A stretch of DNA of 51,135 nucleotides from Symbiodinium natans (GCA_905221605.1 CAJNDS010002245.1:206409-257543); one strand, 5' to 3'. Numbered from the stretch's first letter, positions 10,839-22,300 are shown. Program-made: numbers and translations. The notes: a model not told the origin generated them from the sequence alone.

Positions 10839-11149
10839 TGAGCTGGGCTTTCGAGTGAAGTCGCAATATGTTTGTTTAAGGGGTTTAGGGTTTAGGGTTT
10901 AGTGTTTGTTCGGGCTTAGTCTCTCAAAATTGAGGGAGAAGAGGTGCAGGCTTCGGCTTGGCTTCGGCTTTCGGAATCTTTGGGACGCCTCGGATGTAGT
11001 GGTGGAGGTATCAGATCCGAAACCCCAGCCCGCTCACTTACGGGTTCAGGCTTCGGGTCCAGCCGTGGCCAGGTCGTAGGGTTTTGTGGCTAGGACAAAG
11101 GGAATGTTTCATACTTCCCGGTCCCTCCTTTGGGCTTAGGAGGATGTTG

Positions 11150-11822
11150 TTCGGGCTTCTTTACGAAGGGCTTAAGAGAAGTGAAACGTTGCGAAACATT
11201 GCGGCCAGGTCCGCAGGAAGCCCTTCAGCTCTTCGATGAGGCTGCAGGGAGCCTTGGAGCTTTCACGCGCAGGTCTATATTCTAGTGATTCTAGGGTTTA
11301 CGGTTTAGGGTTTAGGGATTCTAGTAGTCGAGTATGTAGCGCGTGTATGGCGGGTCAGCCAGCAGAGCTGATCCCGTTGTACCAGCAGCTGGTTTTTCTG
11401 GCATTCCCCACCCAGCCCAGATGGAAAAAAAAAGAAGGGATTCCAGTGGTTACGGATTAATTCGACTGGGTATTTGGTGGACATATATATATATATATAT
11501 ATATATATTTTTGTTTTTGCGCAGCTTCGGATATGGGGAAAACAAGGGCATTGTTCATCCCCTTGTTGAGGTTGGACATGAGGTTTGTCAGTGGAGCGCT
11601 CAAGGAAGCGAAGGTGGCAAGTTGAGGGCTTTAGAAGCTGATCTCAGGTACCCTAAACCCTAAACCCTAAATCCAAGGCCGTCCATTTCGGAAGTCTTGA
11701 AGGTTCGTGGCTTCGTGGGTAGTGGTTGTTATAAGCAGGGTTTTCAGAGCCCAAAGACGGAACGAACCAGATACGACTCCAGCTACCCTACTTTAAGCCC
11801 AAGTCAGAACTGCCTATCCTAA
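11150..11822 (+). CDS. candidate four-exon gene, unknown product
   Basis: Four islands give good protein. About 11160-11272 ends EALQLFDEAAGSLGAFTR at an AG|GTCTAT donor. 11340 to about 11440 reads ACMAGQPAELIPLYQQLVF. 11523-11647 reads SFGYGENKGIVHPLVEVGH... and ends at AG|GTACCC. 11678-11822 reads PSISEVLKVRGFVGSGCYK... and ends in TAA. The first join removes 67 nt containing TTTAGGG units and is in phase (AG|C). The last join would remove only 30 nt of CCCTAAA units, in phase (AG|G). The second-to-third join is not resolved. A (TA)n tract and a T-run precede the third exon. No domain was recognised. Confidence 0.4.
11483..11509. repeat. (TA)n microsatellite
   Basis: About 13 TA units within the candidate intron of the 11.2-11.8 kb gene. 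Confidence 0.95.
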
Positions 11823-12960
11823 ACCCTAAACCCCAAACCTCAAACCCTAAACCCTGAACCTCCAAGTACTTGTAGGGATTCAAGCCGAGGCGTGGGAGCT
11901 GTGCGTTGAGGCGCACGAAGAGGACCGAGGGGAGCACTCGTATTTTGAAACATCGGACCTTGAGGAATCTCCGACTAGCAGGGTGGCCTGGGACCTGATG
12001 TGCGCTTCACAAGGCTTTGGAGTGTAGGTTCGGGCCGGTTAGGGAATGTCGTTTGTACTTCTGATGGGGTTTGGGACCCCGTGTGCTGCGTACTCCACAG
12101 ATCCCAGCACTGCCTGGCTTCCCCTTCCTTTATATCCCCCTGGGTTTTCTTTTATTTTGCTTATACAAAACCCAAGAGGATATTTAAAATGTTGTTTCTT
12201 TTGAGGTTCGAAGGGGAGTATAGTCCTTTTTTATCAGCTATTGGTAGTCCTTTTCTGACGGAGGACAAATCAAATGAGCATGATCAGTCCAGGTCCTCTT
12301 CGATGACATCACTGTTTTGCAATTCGTAAGTCTGCCGTCAAATTAGAAGGAGGATTAGGGTTTAGGGTTTCTCTGAACCAGACACTGGACACATCGGAGG
12401 GCTCAAATAGCCGGGAAGCCTCCAAGGCTCCATATGTAGACGGAACCCTTTCGGTACCGAGTTTCTCCAGCCCTCAGCCCTTCCGAAGGACATGCGCTCG
12501 GGCGGGCTGGAACGGGCATACCCGTGTCCCAATGGTGGGGAGCACCGGCCCCAGTAGGTTTTCAGCCGCACAGCTTGTGGGACCCAGGGCCCTAGAGCCC
12601 CCCGCCACGTGCTAACTCTGCGCGATCCCCTTGCTATGCACGACTCAGCCCCTTAAAGGATCGAGTTGCGACCTTAAACCCAAACCCTAAACCCAAATGT
12701 CAAGACCTATAGGCCTGTTCACAAGACCCTAAACTCTAAACCCGCCCTAAACCCTCAGCCCCTATGACCCTAAACAGGCTCTGATTCAACACCCACTCCT
12801 CTCAGGCTGCTCCGGTGGACCTTTAGGAAGGCCAGGGACCTTAAGACCGGTTCATGAATGTGACCACAACCAGACTTCACGATTCTAAGTGTCATGCTTA
12901 GGGTTTAGGGTATAGGGTTTTGGGTTCGCGGTCAGAGTACAGGGTTTAAACTTGGTGCCG

Positions 12961-13058
12961 ATGGGCGCTGACCTGAGGTATTCGTGCTACTGGCCGGAGG
13001 AGTCGTATTGCAACCTCGTGCTGAGGAAGTGGCAGGAAGCCGGAGGCCGGACTCAGCG
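12961..13058 (+). CDS. candidate exon, unknown product
   Basis: An ATG-initiated frame reads MGADLRYSCYWPEESYCNL...WQEAGGRTQ and ends at CG|GTTTAG, a telomere-type GT donor. Upstream are degenerate TTTAGGG units. The partner exon is uncertain. The composition is strongly protein-like for so short a stretch, but there is no family match. Confidence 0.3.
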
Positions 13059-13099
13059 GTTTAGGGATGACTAGTGGGGTCGTATTACTCCTAAGGCTC

Positions 13100-14270
13100 C
13101 AGATCGCCCAAAGTCGGAATTATTTACAGACTTTAGACCCCAATCTAGGTGTTTTTTGTATACTTGGAGCCCTAGGGTACTGATACTACTAGCATGATTG
13201 TTCTTGTCTTGGCTAATTACTATTGTCTGCCATTTTTTAATGGTTTTTGTTGCTTTTCGAAAAGAGCACGTTCTGACTCATATAAACTCAAAGGAATGCT
13301 TGCGGCGCCCTCAGCCCAAGTATCACAAGTTATTAGAGTTCACAGAACTTGTACAACTGTCCGCAGTTTGTTGGGCGTTTCTTGCCGTGTTGCTGCAAAC
13401 ACGCACTTCTCGGCTTTCGCAACCTGTTTGTTTTCCGGGTTTGAGTTAGGCCTTTCTGAGTCTACTGATGCCTCCTGGTCGTCTTTTGGTGCTTCGTGTG
13501 GTTTTGGGTCGCCACTTCATGCATTGCGGCTTTCTTTGATTTTCGTGCCTCTTATTCTTTATCTGTTGAAGTCATTAATGGCTTTGTGTTGCCATTTTGG
13601 GGTGTCTTTCGGAGCGTCCTTGGGCCTTTGCTAGGTTTTTGGAAAATTCTTGGAGCCTTGACCAGTTTGGGGCAGCCTTTTTGGGACGTTTTGGGGTCCG
13701 TGGCAAACTCGGCCAGGCACGTGAAGACAGACAAGTCCTGTGCATTCTGGGTGTGAGGGCTTCGGGTTGTCTAGATTCAGGGCATGTGCGGGCTAGGACT
13801 CAGGGCGATTGAAGATCCAGCTCTAACGGAGATCTTGGTGAGGCTTCTAACAGCTTTGCAAGATGTCTTGGTCAAAAGCCCAACGTGGTATCCGAGACAT
13901 GCCTACGCTTCAAAAGGATGGGTTGAAGTGTTTGAGTGAGGGTCCTTGAGGACCATTGTAGGGCACAGGGCGGCTTTCAAGGCAGGCTTGGGTCCATGCT
14001 TTTGCCGCGGTTTCTTGAGCAGGGGCAGCGTTTTTTCTTGCATGAACTATATGTGTTCAGCGGGGCCGCCGGGTGATTTTTGTGATCCCATGGGCCTGTC
14101 TTCAAATTAATGGCGTTAGTTTGCATCTCTCAAAACCCCCCCTCCCCCCAGACCCCGAGTATAAAAACGCTTCACCCCGGATCCCGACAACTTTGAACCT
14201 CAAACGCTCACTGCTTGCAGGGTTTGGGTTTTAGGTCCAGGGTTTAGGGGATAGGTTTAGGATTGAAGCC
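13100..14270. other. T-rich stretch without a supported gene
   Basis: 13190-13760 is open in two plus frames for 80-146 codons. The products are hydrophobic and T-rich-biased (many Phe, Leu, Cys, Ser) with no start or splice context that convinces me. I see no repeats other than sparse telomere-like units at the end (14218-14260). Confidence 0.4.
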
Positions 14271-14400
14271 ACCTGGTTAGACTAGAGCCACCGCCATGCC
14301 CGGATCCAATGAGACTCCTCCTGTACGTAGATACCTATGTAGATGTACGAAAATGAACTGAAAGAAACGAATGAAGGAATGTGCGTGTACGTATACATGC

Positions 14401-14460
14401 ATATATATAATAATAATAATAATATTAATAATAATAATCATCATAATAATGATAATACCA
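14401..14460. repeat. ATA/ATAATA microsatellite
   Basis: AT dinucleotides followed by imperfect AAT trinucleotide repeats. The minus-strand open frame through it is Ile-rich and is an artefact. Confidence 0.93.
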
Positions 14461-14756
14461 TATAGTCTCATGTAATCTAATATAATATAGTATCTGGGAG
14501 CACAGCCGAGAGAGCAAGTTTCGCGCACCAACGTGTCTTAACTCGTCAATTGAAGGGGTATTGGCCTGCATCAGCCAGAACTTTGCAAACAGCACCCGAG
14601 AAAAATGCGAACTTTGCTGACTGAAATGCGAATGGGCGTTTCAGCAGGAGGGTTTTTCTAACCTTACAGGTGCGTTTCTACTTAGATTCCTTACAAAAAA
14701 CCGTAAACCCTAAACCCTAAACCCTAAAAAAAGCCTTAAACCCCAAACCCTAGTTT

Positions 14757-15469
14757 GAAGAACGGCACATTGCGCCGCCAGGCGGAGACGTCTTTCGATC
14801 CAAGAAGCTCCCACCCTGGGTGCCTCGCCAGGCCACGGCATGTCGTGGAGTTCGCAACTTTGGGTTTGGGGTTTAGGGTTCAGGGTTTAGGGTTGTTTTC
14901 TTTTCCTTCGCATCAGACCCTCAGCAGTCCTGGGTTGTAAAAGCAAAGAGTTGGGTTCTGCATTTTCGGGCGGACTACGCAAGCCGTGTGCCAAAAAAGG
15001 TTTGGGACAATCCATTGACCATCTGCCGAGTGTTTCGGAGCTTCTTTGTGGTCATGTCGACATGTCGGATATACAAGACGATGCATGCGCGCCCACGCAG
15101 GTCATCTTCAACAGAACATGATGAGCAACGCCATGAGCTTTGCCCACCAACGTGTTCTGCTTGAAAGCATACGAAGTAGAGTTGTGTATCTAGCATTACG
15201 TGGAAATACTGGTGAGTGTGATACGGGGTGTCCTTTTGGGAGACTAGACAAAACTACTTCATATCTTCAGCCATAGGTTGCTAGGACTTTGGAAACTACT
15301 CCTGCCTCATTGATTGTCAAGCGCGGGCCGTTCCCAAATAGAGGACTATCGGTTGCAGCATCCTCGCTGATTGATGTAGCTGCTGCATGCGCACCTTTCT
15401 GCTGATGCAGACCGTGCACTAATGCAGCAATTGTCCGCGGAAGCTGTGGAGGACAATGCGACGGTTTGA
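14757..15469 (+). CDS. candidate exons, unknown product
   Basis: About 14758-14860 reads EERHIAPPGGDVFRSKKLPP..., followed by a TTTAGGG-type tract. About 15100-15212 reads HLQQNMMSNAMSFAHQRVLL...YLALRGNT and ends at TG|GTGAGT, a strong donor. 15380-15469 reads LLHAHLSADADRALMQQLSA...EDNATV with a TGA stop and a TAG acceptor before it. A three-exon 3' gene end is plausible, but the phases were not all reconciled. Confidence 0.28.
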
Positions 15470-15898
15470 CGATTTGCACACAAGCAGTCCCTAATCTTTG
15501 AGTTGACAATTCATCGGAGAACCCTAAACTTATAAACCCTAAACCCTAAACTCCAAACCGTAAACCCTGACCCTAAACCGCTCCTGTTGTTCTCACGCCG
15601 TCCTGCCTTCACGCTTGCCGCGCACACAGTGCGACTCGGTGCCAAGATTGTGCCAAGCCCTAGCCTTACAACAGCATGAAAACCACGTTGCACCTAAGCA
15701 TTCGAGTCTGGAATGAATCGTCAAGTACTTGATACGCGCACATAAAGATGCTCCATTCCATGGCCGCTGCCCTAAATTCGAAACCCAAAGCTGCACTTGG
15801 GAGTCGTAGATGTGGGGGAGTCCAGCAGAGCTCGCAGTCGGTGACTCCAGTTTTTGCTTTCACATCCTTTCACCACGTGTCCTGGTTCCGGCGCTTCA

Positions 15899-16209
15899 GC
15901 CACCTCAGCTGCTATGCCATGTCGGAAAGATGCAAAATGGCTCGCTCCAGGTTTTGTGACCGGCCGTCTTCTGGATAGGTGAACATTGGGGATAATCGAA
16001 ATTAATTCATTTCAGACCTTTCCTATAATATGGCGNNNNNNNNNNNNNNNNNNNNNNNNNNNNNNNNNNNNNNNNNNNNNNNNNNNNNNNNNNNNNNNNN
16101 NNNNNNNNNNNNNNNNNNNNNNNNNNNNNNNNNNNTGTGTGTGTGTGTGTGTGTGTGTCTGTCTGTGTGTCTGTGTGTGTGTGTGTGTTTGTGTGTGTGT
16201 CTCTGTGTG

Positions 16210-16242
<33 letters not shown>

Positions 16243-16528
16243 CTGTGTGTGTGTGTGTGTGTCTGTGTGTCTGTGTGTGTGTGTGTGTGTCTGTGTCTCT
16301 GTGGTGTGGTTGCGCTCACCTGTCCTTTTCTGAGTCTGTGTTCTTGTAATCCAGGAGTTCATGCTTGCACCAACACAGCGATGTCAGTCTTCGGGGAGAA
16401 CCGTCAAGACTCTGCGCTTCGAGATTAAGGGGAAGGTGGACCCGGACGTCCTGCGTGCCAAGAAGCAGAAGCTCTCGGAAGCATTGCAGCACTTGAGCAA
16501 CAGCGCTGGTGCAGGAGAGGCAGACTGA
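15899..16528 (+). CDS. candidate gene spanning the assembly gap, 3' end
   Basis: About 15899-15975 reads ATSAAMPCRKDAKWLAPGF...GRLLD and ends at TAG|GTGAAC. After the 100-N gap and a TG microsatellite, a terminal exon at 16355-16528 follows TAATCCAG and reads EFMLAPTQRCQSSGRTVKTL..., then a basic stretch RFEIKGKVDPDVLRAKKQK and an amphipathic LSEALQHLSNS tail before TGA. The gap lies in the presumed intron. The terminal exon is convincing; its link to the upstream exon is inference. The product is unknown. Confidence 0.38.
16036..16135. other. assembly gap of 100 N
   Basis: Exactly 100 consecutive N, a conventional placeholder for a gap of unknown size. It abuts a TG microsatellite, which probably broke the assembly. 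Confidence 0.99.
16136..16303. repeat. (TG)n microsatellite with TCTG interruptions
   Basis: About 170 bp of TG dinucleotide with C and T interruptions, directly after the gap. Frames through it encode only Cys/Val or His/Thr repeats. Confidence 0.98.
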
Positions 16529-17136
16529 GCGCCTATGCCGGTGGGAGGGGGTGCCTGTGGGGTCTAAACTGGAGTCAACTCTGTCATGGAGACTTGTTGC
16601 AGGGAGTCAGACAGCTGGCCAGAGGAACAGTCCTCCCAAGCTTTCTTTTTTGAACTGGCCAGAGGCCACAGCACAGTAGCGCTTGCCAGAAGATCTACTT
16701 TCGACACGCATCACGCCGCTTCTAGCTGCTGAAACGAGTGCCAAATGACAGTCCTGCGACACTACCTCTCTGCGTGATCGTGTTCTGTGTACATCTGAAC
16801 ATGTTATTGCTCAGGTCACCTGTGCCCGGCGTGGCGTGCAGGAGCCACGCTTCCGACGGCCGTCGCAGAGGCTGGCTGGCAGCCTGGGACGCTCCCTGAA
16901 ATTACCTCGGCGTATTTTGCAATTCTGGCGGGTAGTCTTACTCAGGGGGTTTCGCCCAATTACATGCGTAATGGTGTCCATGGTGGCTGAGCTAGCTGGG
17001 GCGTGTGTCTTCTCAGGATTACCCCACAGTCTCGCGCAAGACCCTGGGGTAATTTGCGGCTGGGCCAGGGGCAAAATTACCTTGCTTGGTCGACAGGACC
17101 GCGCGGCTCGAGCTGGCAGCAGAAAACGAAGTGGAT

Positions 17137-18741
17137 ATGTCTGACCAACAGCGTCGGCGTTTTGGCATCCTCCGGAGTGCTGTCCTGCGAGCCCGCAAGA
17201 CATGGCTGGAGAAGAGCGAGCTGCCAGGACACACGTGGCCGGAAGGCCGTGTCTTTACATGTGCCACCGACTGCAGTGGCCTGGAGGCGCCACTCTTTGG
17301 GATGAAGCTCCTGGGATTGCAGTTCCGGCAATGCTGGGGAAGTGACATCGATGAGAACGCTCGTCGCTGGATACGTGCGCAAGGGATGTGCCCGCTGCTT
17401 TTCCACAATGCCATCGAACGACGCTTGCCAGAGCATGTGGAGCCATGTTGCTTGGACGGCTACTGGCTGGGCTTTCCCTGCCAGCCCTTCAGCGCTGCTT
17501 CAGTTCGTGCACGAGGATTCCAGGACAAAAGAACAGAAGTTCTCAGGGCTGGCCTCCGAGCCATGATGCACGCCCGGCCATTCTGGGCAGTGCTGGAGAA
17601 CGTAAAGGGAATTGTCCGTGCCCGACACCAAAAGGGATTCAAGAAGATGCTCACGCAGGAAGGGATCACAGATCACTATGCAGTTGCCATCGCCAGGATT
17701 TGCCCGCACGCGAACCTGCGGGAGCCCATACGAAGACCTCGAGTTTTCTTTCTGTGCACTCGAAAAGACTGTGCTCTCACGGACGACCAGAATCTTGTGA
17801 AGGAGCTGCTTCAGAACGTGTGTGCTGAAGTGCAGGGGTCTTTGCCACCTGCTGAGTTGGAGGACTACTTGCGGGATGTGGTCAAAAAGGAGGATGTCGG
17901 GAGGGAGAACAAGGGCAAGCAGGGGGCTCCAACTGAGAAGAAATGGGTGGAGCAGCATGGGCAGGTTCGCGAACAATTGGGCCTTCCATATCTTTCTGAC
18001 ATGACGGAGCTTTCGCGCAAGGCAAACCACCTTCCTGGCCTCACACTGCGGCAGCAAAGCCTGGTGGAGATCAAGACACACGGTCTCCAGAAGCACGACT
18101 ATCCGGTCATCCTCGATGTCTCTCAGTCCTTGGGGCGTGCACCAATGCTGTCTGGAGTGTGCCCTTGCCTGACAAGAGGAGCGCAGCCTGTCATGATTTC
18201 TGGGGATGGTCGCGGTCGCCTTCTCAGCAGCCACGAATGCTTGGCGCTCATGGGCTTCCCCCTCAGCATGACGACAATGCCAACAAGTGTCGGGGATGCT
18301 GCTCTGCATGCCTTGGCCGGAAATTCGATGCACATCACCTCCATTGCCCTGGCGACCATGCTGGCAATAAGCCTTGTGAACTGGGAAGCCACAGGCAGGG
18401 GGGATGCACCTCCGGTCTTGCGGCGGCTTTCTTGCAAGACAAAGGTAACGACGCCCTTGCAGCAGGTAACGCGGGAGGTTGAGAGTTCTGGCTCCATGGG
18501 GAAGAAGAAGCAGCGCATTGCCGGGAGGCCAAAGATCAAGCGCCGCCTGAGCGACATTTTCAGCCGGGTGCCAGCATCGTGTGCTGTGCGGAAACCGCGG
18601 CCGCGCAGAGCTCAGCACATCAGCTCCACCCCTGAGCGCAGAAGCAGCGCCAGCAGCGCGAGCATCAGAGCAAGGACTCCTGGGAAGGCAGTGGCTGCAA
18701 AGCAGCCCAAGAGGCGCCTCAGTGACATTTATGAGTCTTGA
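17137..18741 (+). CDS. C5 cytosine DNA methyltransferase, apparently intronless
   Basis: It transfers a methyl group from S-adenosylmethionine to cytosine C5 in DNA. Numbered from the Met at 17137 (534 residues): the SAM-binding region is TDCSGLEAPLFGMK (near 44-57), motif IV is PCQPFS at 114-119 with catalytic Cys115, motif VI is ENV at 154-156, motif VIII-like RPRVF is at about 200-204, and motifs IX/X include RLLSSHECLALMGFP and AGNSMH at 394-399. A target-recognition segment would be near 220-350. The basic C-tail carries KRRLSDI twice, at 468-474 and 525-531, the second almost at the end. The frame is open upstream to a TAA at 17050 without another ATG. A 5' exon joined at GACAG before 17095 is possible. 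No bromo-adjacent homology, CXXC or helicase domain is visible, so it is not DNMT1- or DNMT5-like in architecture. The single long exon contrasts with its two intron-rich neighbours and suggests retrocopying or a retroelement origin. Confidence 0.87.
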   Translation: MSDQQRRRFGILRSAVLRARKTWLEKSELPGHTWPEGRVFTCATDCSGLEAPLFGMKLLGLQFRQCWGSDIDENARRWIRAQGMCPLLFHNAIERRLPEHVEPCCLDGYWLGFPCQPFSAASVRARGFQDKRTEVLRAGLRAMMHARPFWAVLENVKGIVRARHQKGFKKMLTQEGITDHYAVAIARICPHANLREPIRRPRVFFLCTRKDCALTDDQNLVKELLQNVCAEVQGSLPPAELEDYLRDVVKKEDVGRENKGKQGAPTEKKWVEQHGQVREQLGLPYLSDMTELSRKANHLPGLTLRQQSLVEIKTHGLQKHDYPVILDVSQSLGRAPMLSGVCPCLTRGAQPVMISGDGRGRLLSSHECLALMGFPLSMTTMPTSVGDAALHALAGNSMHITSIALATMLAISLVNWEATGRGDAPPVLRRLSCKTKVTTPLQQVTREVESSGSMGKKKQRIAGRPKIKRRLSDIFSRVPASCAVRKPRPRRAQHISSTPERRSSASSASIRARTPGKAVAAKQPKRRLSDIYES

Positions 18742-19141
18742 TCTGAAGGATCTGACCCAGCTTGACACCTCTAATTACTGAATTACTTGCACCGAGCAGG
18801 ATGCTCACGATTCAACGCAGTGCAAACAGGGACCAAAAATATGATGTCGTGAGCAGCCACAGAAGCCAGAGGAATGCATGATTGACAGTGTTGCGGAATC
18901 CACTCGTTGCCCGGGATTCTTGCTTGTGACTATGACCGTACTAAGTTACAGTTTAACTTCCTCCGAAACAAGTTACCTGAACCCATCGGCATCGCTTGTG
19001 GCAGGGTGTGGCGGCAGCCGTGGGACGGCCAAGGCAAGGAGTGTGAATCTGCTGAACGGACGCGTTTCTGCGTGCCTGTTGGTGTTTGTGCATGCTGTTC
19101 GGGTTTGGAACACACGTGGCTCCAGGCTCCGTGAAGGCAGA
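18742..19141. other. intergenic spacer between methyltransferase and hAT-like gene
   Basis: No gene is supported. The open frames at 18878-19134 are of ordinary length for chance. The spacer between the two coding ends is about 630 bp and probably holds the 3' UTR, the 5' UTR and a trans-splice acceptor; none of these can be pinpointed. Confidence 0.4.
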
Positions 19142-19287
19142 CTCACCTCCCCGGAATGTAGCTCATCAGCTCAACCCAAAGCCCGAAAGCGTAAACCCCT
19201 GCGAAGCCCAAACCCTCACCTCCCCGGAATGTAGCTCATCAGCTCAACCCAAAGCCCGAAAGCGTAAACCCCTGCGAAGCCCAAACC
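19142..19287. repeat. perfect 73-bp tandem duplication
   Basis: The segment beginning CTCACCTCCCCGGAATGTAG and ending AAGCCCAAACC is repeated head to tail with no difference I can see (period 73). It lies just upstream of the hAT-like gene. Identity implies a recent event or an assembly error. Confidence 0.95.
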
Positions 19288-19373
19288 CTACAATAATTGT
19301 TTCAAAGTTGTACTTTGCCGCCTGTGTGCGAAGATCTTAATGACATGATGAATGCACACACATATGCAGCCGC

Positions 19374-22300
19374 ATGGAGTCTTTGTACGATCAGCGTGGA
19401 CGAAATCACGCTGGCCAGAAGACGCGTGAGCAGGGGAGAGGCCACGCGACAGCCAAATCGTCAGGCACAGAGAGGAAGCGCAAGGCATCCTGCAGTGCGT
19501 CTGCGGGCAGCGCTAACAAAGGGGCGAAGAAGCATCAGTTGCTGCAGCAGCTGCCCAGGGAGGCCGCTGTGTGCAACCAGCAGCACAGTCGTGAACACCC
19601 CGACCCCGAGGAGTTCGCTAGTGTTTGCGCACGCTGCAGATGGACACTCCATCGCAAGACTTGGCAACAGCACTACGGTTCTGTAGCCCTTGGGGGAAAG
19701 CGCGCGGTCTGGTTGGCAGAGGTTCCCCAGCGCTTGGCTGCCCTGGGAGGAACCTGGGGCATAGGCTGCGACCTATGTGCCAGCCTGCAGGCACGGCTCA
19801 CTGCGATGGAGCGCGGCGACCGCAAAAGGGGGCAAGGGAGACTGGACACGAAATGGGGGAGGTATCAAATCAGTACGCTCTCTGCTATGCAGGCCTCCAC
19901 CATCAGGCCGGACACCCGACACTGGAAAACATCCTGAGGTACTTGTCGTAAACATTTTGAACCATGAGTTAATTAAAACTGAAGTGTTCCCACTGAAGTG
20001 TCCCAACAGGGCCCATGCCAAGAGCGACGTGCACCGCACGGCTTTGTGGGCATTCCTGCACCCTGGGCGACCGCTGACAGCTGCAGCTCCGAGCCTCACT
20101 GAACGTTACTCGCCTTGTGGATTAGCAGGTGCTGGCAGGTTCCAGGTAAAGTAACAAGCAACATGGGTGTATTGTTTTCACGGTGCACATCTCTTCCCCT
20201 CGCCAGCCGCAGGGGAAGCTTTCCGGGGAGCTGTGCCACAGCTGGACGACTTTCTGCGTGTGTGGCGCTTGGCCGCCAGGAGCAACGTCTCAATGGCTGC
20301 AATCTCCGGGGTGACGTTCTCAGAGGCCTTCCTCGCGCAGAAGCGGGCCAAGCCTGCCGAGGTGACCCGCTGGGCCGTGACGAAGTTGGTGCAGGTAATG
20401 CGCGAGTTCATCCGCCGCAAGAAGGTGGAGACATTGCTCCGGGCCGAGAGCATGACGGTCATGATCGATGACAAGGAGTCGCACAGAGTGATCCTGTATC
20501 ACTCCAACTTGTCGCACGAGCCATACGGGAAGGGCCTGCTTCGAGCCTTCCGTCCTGGTGCCAAGGAGGTGGTGTCCTACGAGGAGGACTACTCCATGCG
20601 CATGGCCAAGTCCGTGGAGGAGTCCCTCTTGTTTCTCAGCACGCCAGTGCATGGGGAGTGCGACCCCCACGTCTACGAGCACCTGCGCCAGATCACGAGG
20701 TTCTACACCAGCGACGGGCTTCCTGCAGCCCTCAAGTGCGGAGAACTCCTCACGCAGATGCTGCCAAATCTGACACTGGTTCACCGAGACACAGCGCATG
20801 CCGTGAGGCTAGGCGGAATAAGCGTGCATTCTCTGCTAGTAAAATAACATTACAGATTCGAACTCACAGAGCGTGTTGTGCAGGCTGGTCGCCAAGCGTC
20901 CGCTGGCCGCGGAGTCGGCCTGGAACGACATGCGGGAGGTGCTCTTTGGCTCGGGGGGCCTCATTCCGGACTTGATGAATAGTTGGGAGCTACGGTCGAA
21001 ATTTCTTGCCGTGCAGAGGGATGCATCTAGACTGTGACACTTTGGCAGTATTTGTTTTCCAGGTTTTCGGATCCCTTGAGGGCCACTGCAACGCCCGAGT
21101 CCTAAGCCCTATACACGGCCACGTACCCCCTTGCCCCTGCCTCCCGAGGCTGCATCATGTGGGGAGTGGCAGAAGCCTCTAGAGGTGGCGCTGAAGCACC
21201 TCAGCTTCGCTCCCCAGCGCTGGGATTCGGAAGCGTCGCCACTGCGTCGCTTTGCTGCCACCCTGGTCCCCATTGCGTTGTTCCTGGCCATCCAGAGCCA
21301 GGACATGCGCAACTGAGTAGCTGGATGAGTACACTTTAAACTTGTTTGGATACGACTAACTGGAATCCCCTATCTAGAACTAAAAGTGCACTTTTTGGCA
21401 ACTAAGGCAATAAGGCGCCCTTGCGCCTTAAGTGCTCCCGAACCCTAAGAAAGCTGGAGCCTTGCTTCTTGGTTGACGTGGGGCTGTGCGGGGACTGGTC
21501 GGCCGAATGGCTTCGTTTCCTTCGCGTCTTCGACCAAGAGGACCACGACCCAGCTCTGACCTGCAGACAGAAGGGGGAGTTTACCTCCAGGCGAACCATG
21601 TCGTGTAGATTTTTTGTGTGGTTCACTTTTCTTCAAAGTTCAAGAGAGGGCATTGTGAATCCACCGAAGTAATTGTACTCATAGGCTCCCGCTCTCTTCG
21701 CTCCATCGCAGGCTCTTGACCCTTTTCGTCAAGTGCCACATTCTGGACGACCCAGGGGAGGGGGAGGCCACGACGCTGACAAGACTCATCGTGCAGCAGG
21801 CCATGCAATGCCCTGGCATACGGTTTGGGGAGAGCTTGCACTACCTGTGGCCCGGGTCCGCAAAACACACCTTTGACAGGTGCATCCAGTCTCTGCACGC
21901 TGTCACGGACGTGGCCCTTCAGGATCTGGACGCAGAGGTGAATGGGTTTGTGCTGGACTTTTGTGTTTTCGATTTGAAGTCCTTCCACCAAGCGAAGCAA
22001 AAGCCTGGGGAGTGGGAGACCTACAAACGCCTGACCGACTTGCGGATTCGCCGCCTCGTGGAATCAGGCCTGAAAAAGTCAGCCTATAGGGAGACTTTGC
22101 GCGAACGGTGGTGCGCAGCCCATTGCTTGCAGGAGGAGCTCGCCCCAAAGTTTGATGCTGGGGAAGAGGTCGACAACCGAACGGAATGGCGGAGAGTTTG
22201 GGAGGACAGCTTTGTCCAGAGAGCCACTTCCTGGAAGCGCTTCAATGCACTGCCATCATTTGTGAATTATTATCTGGGGTTTCGCGATTCCAGCACGGGG

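Noticed and set aside
13194-13756. 146-codon and overlapping open frames
   Set aside because: T-rich, hydrophobic in two frames at once, no splice or start context; more likely non-coding composition bias.
16012-16428. Cys/Val and His/Thr repeat proteins on both strands
   Set aside because: They are translations of the TG microsatellite and the N gap.
17500-18768. 422-codon open frame on the minus strand
   Set aside because: It is the antisense shadow of the C5 methyltransferase. The plus frame carries all catalytic motifs; the minus product is Arg/Leu/His-rich without any motif.
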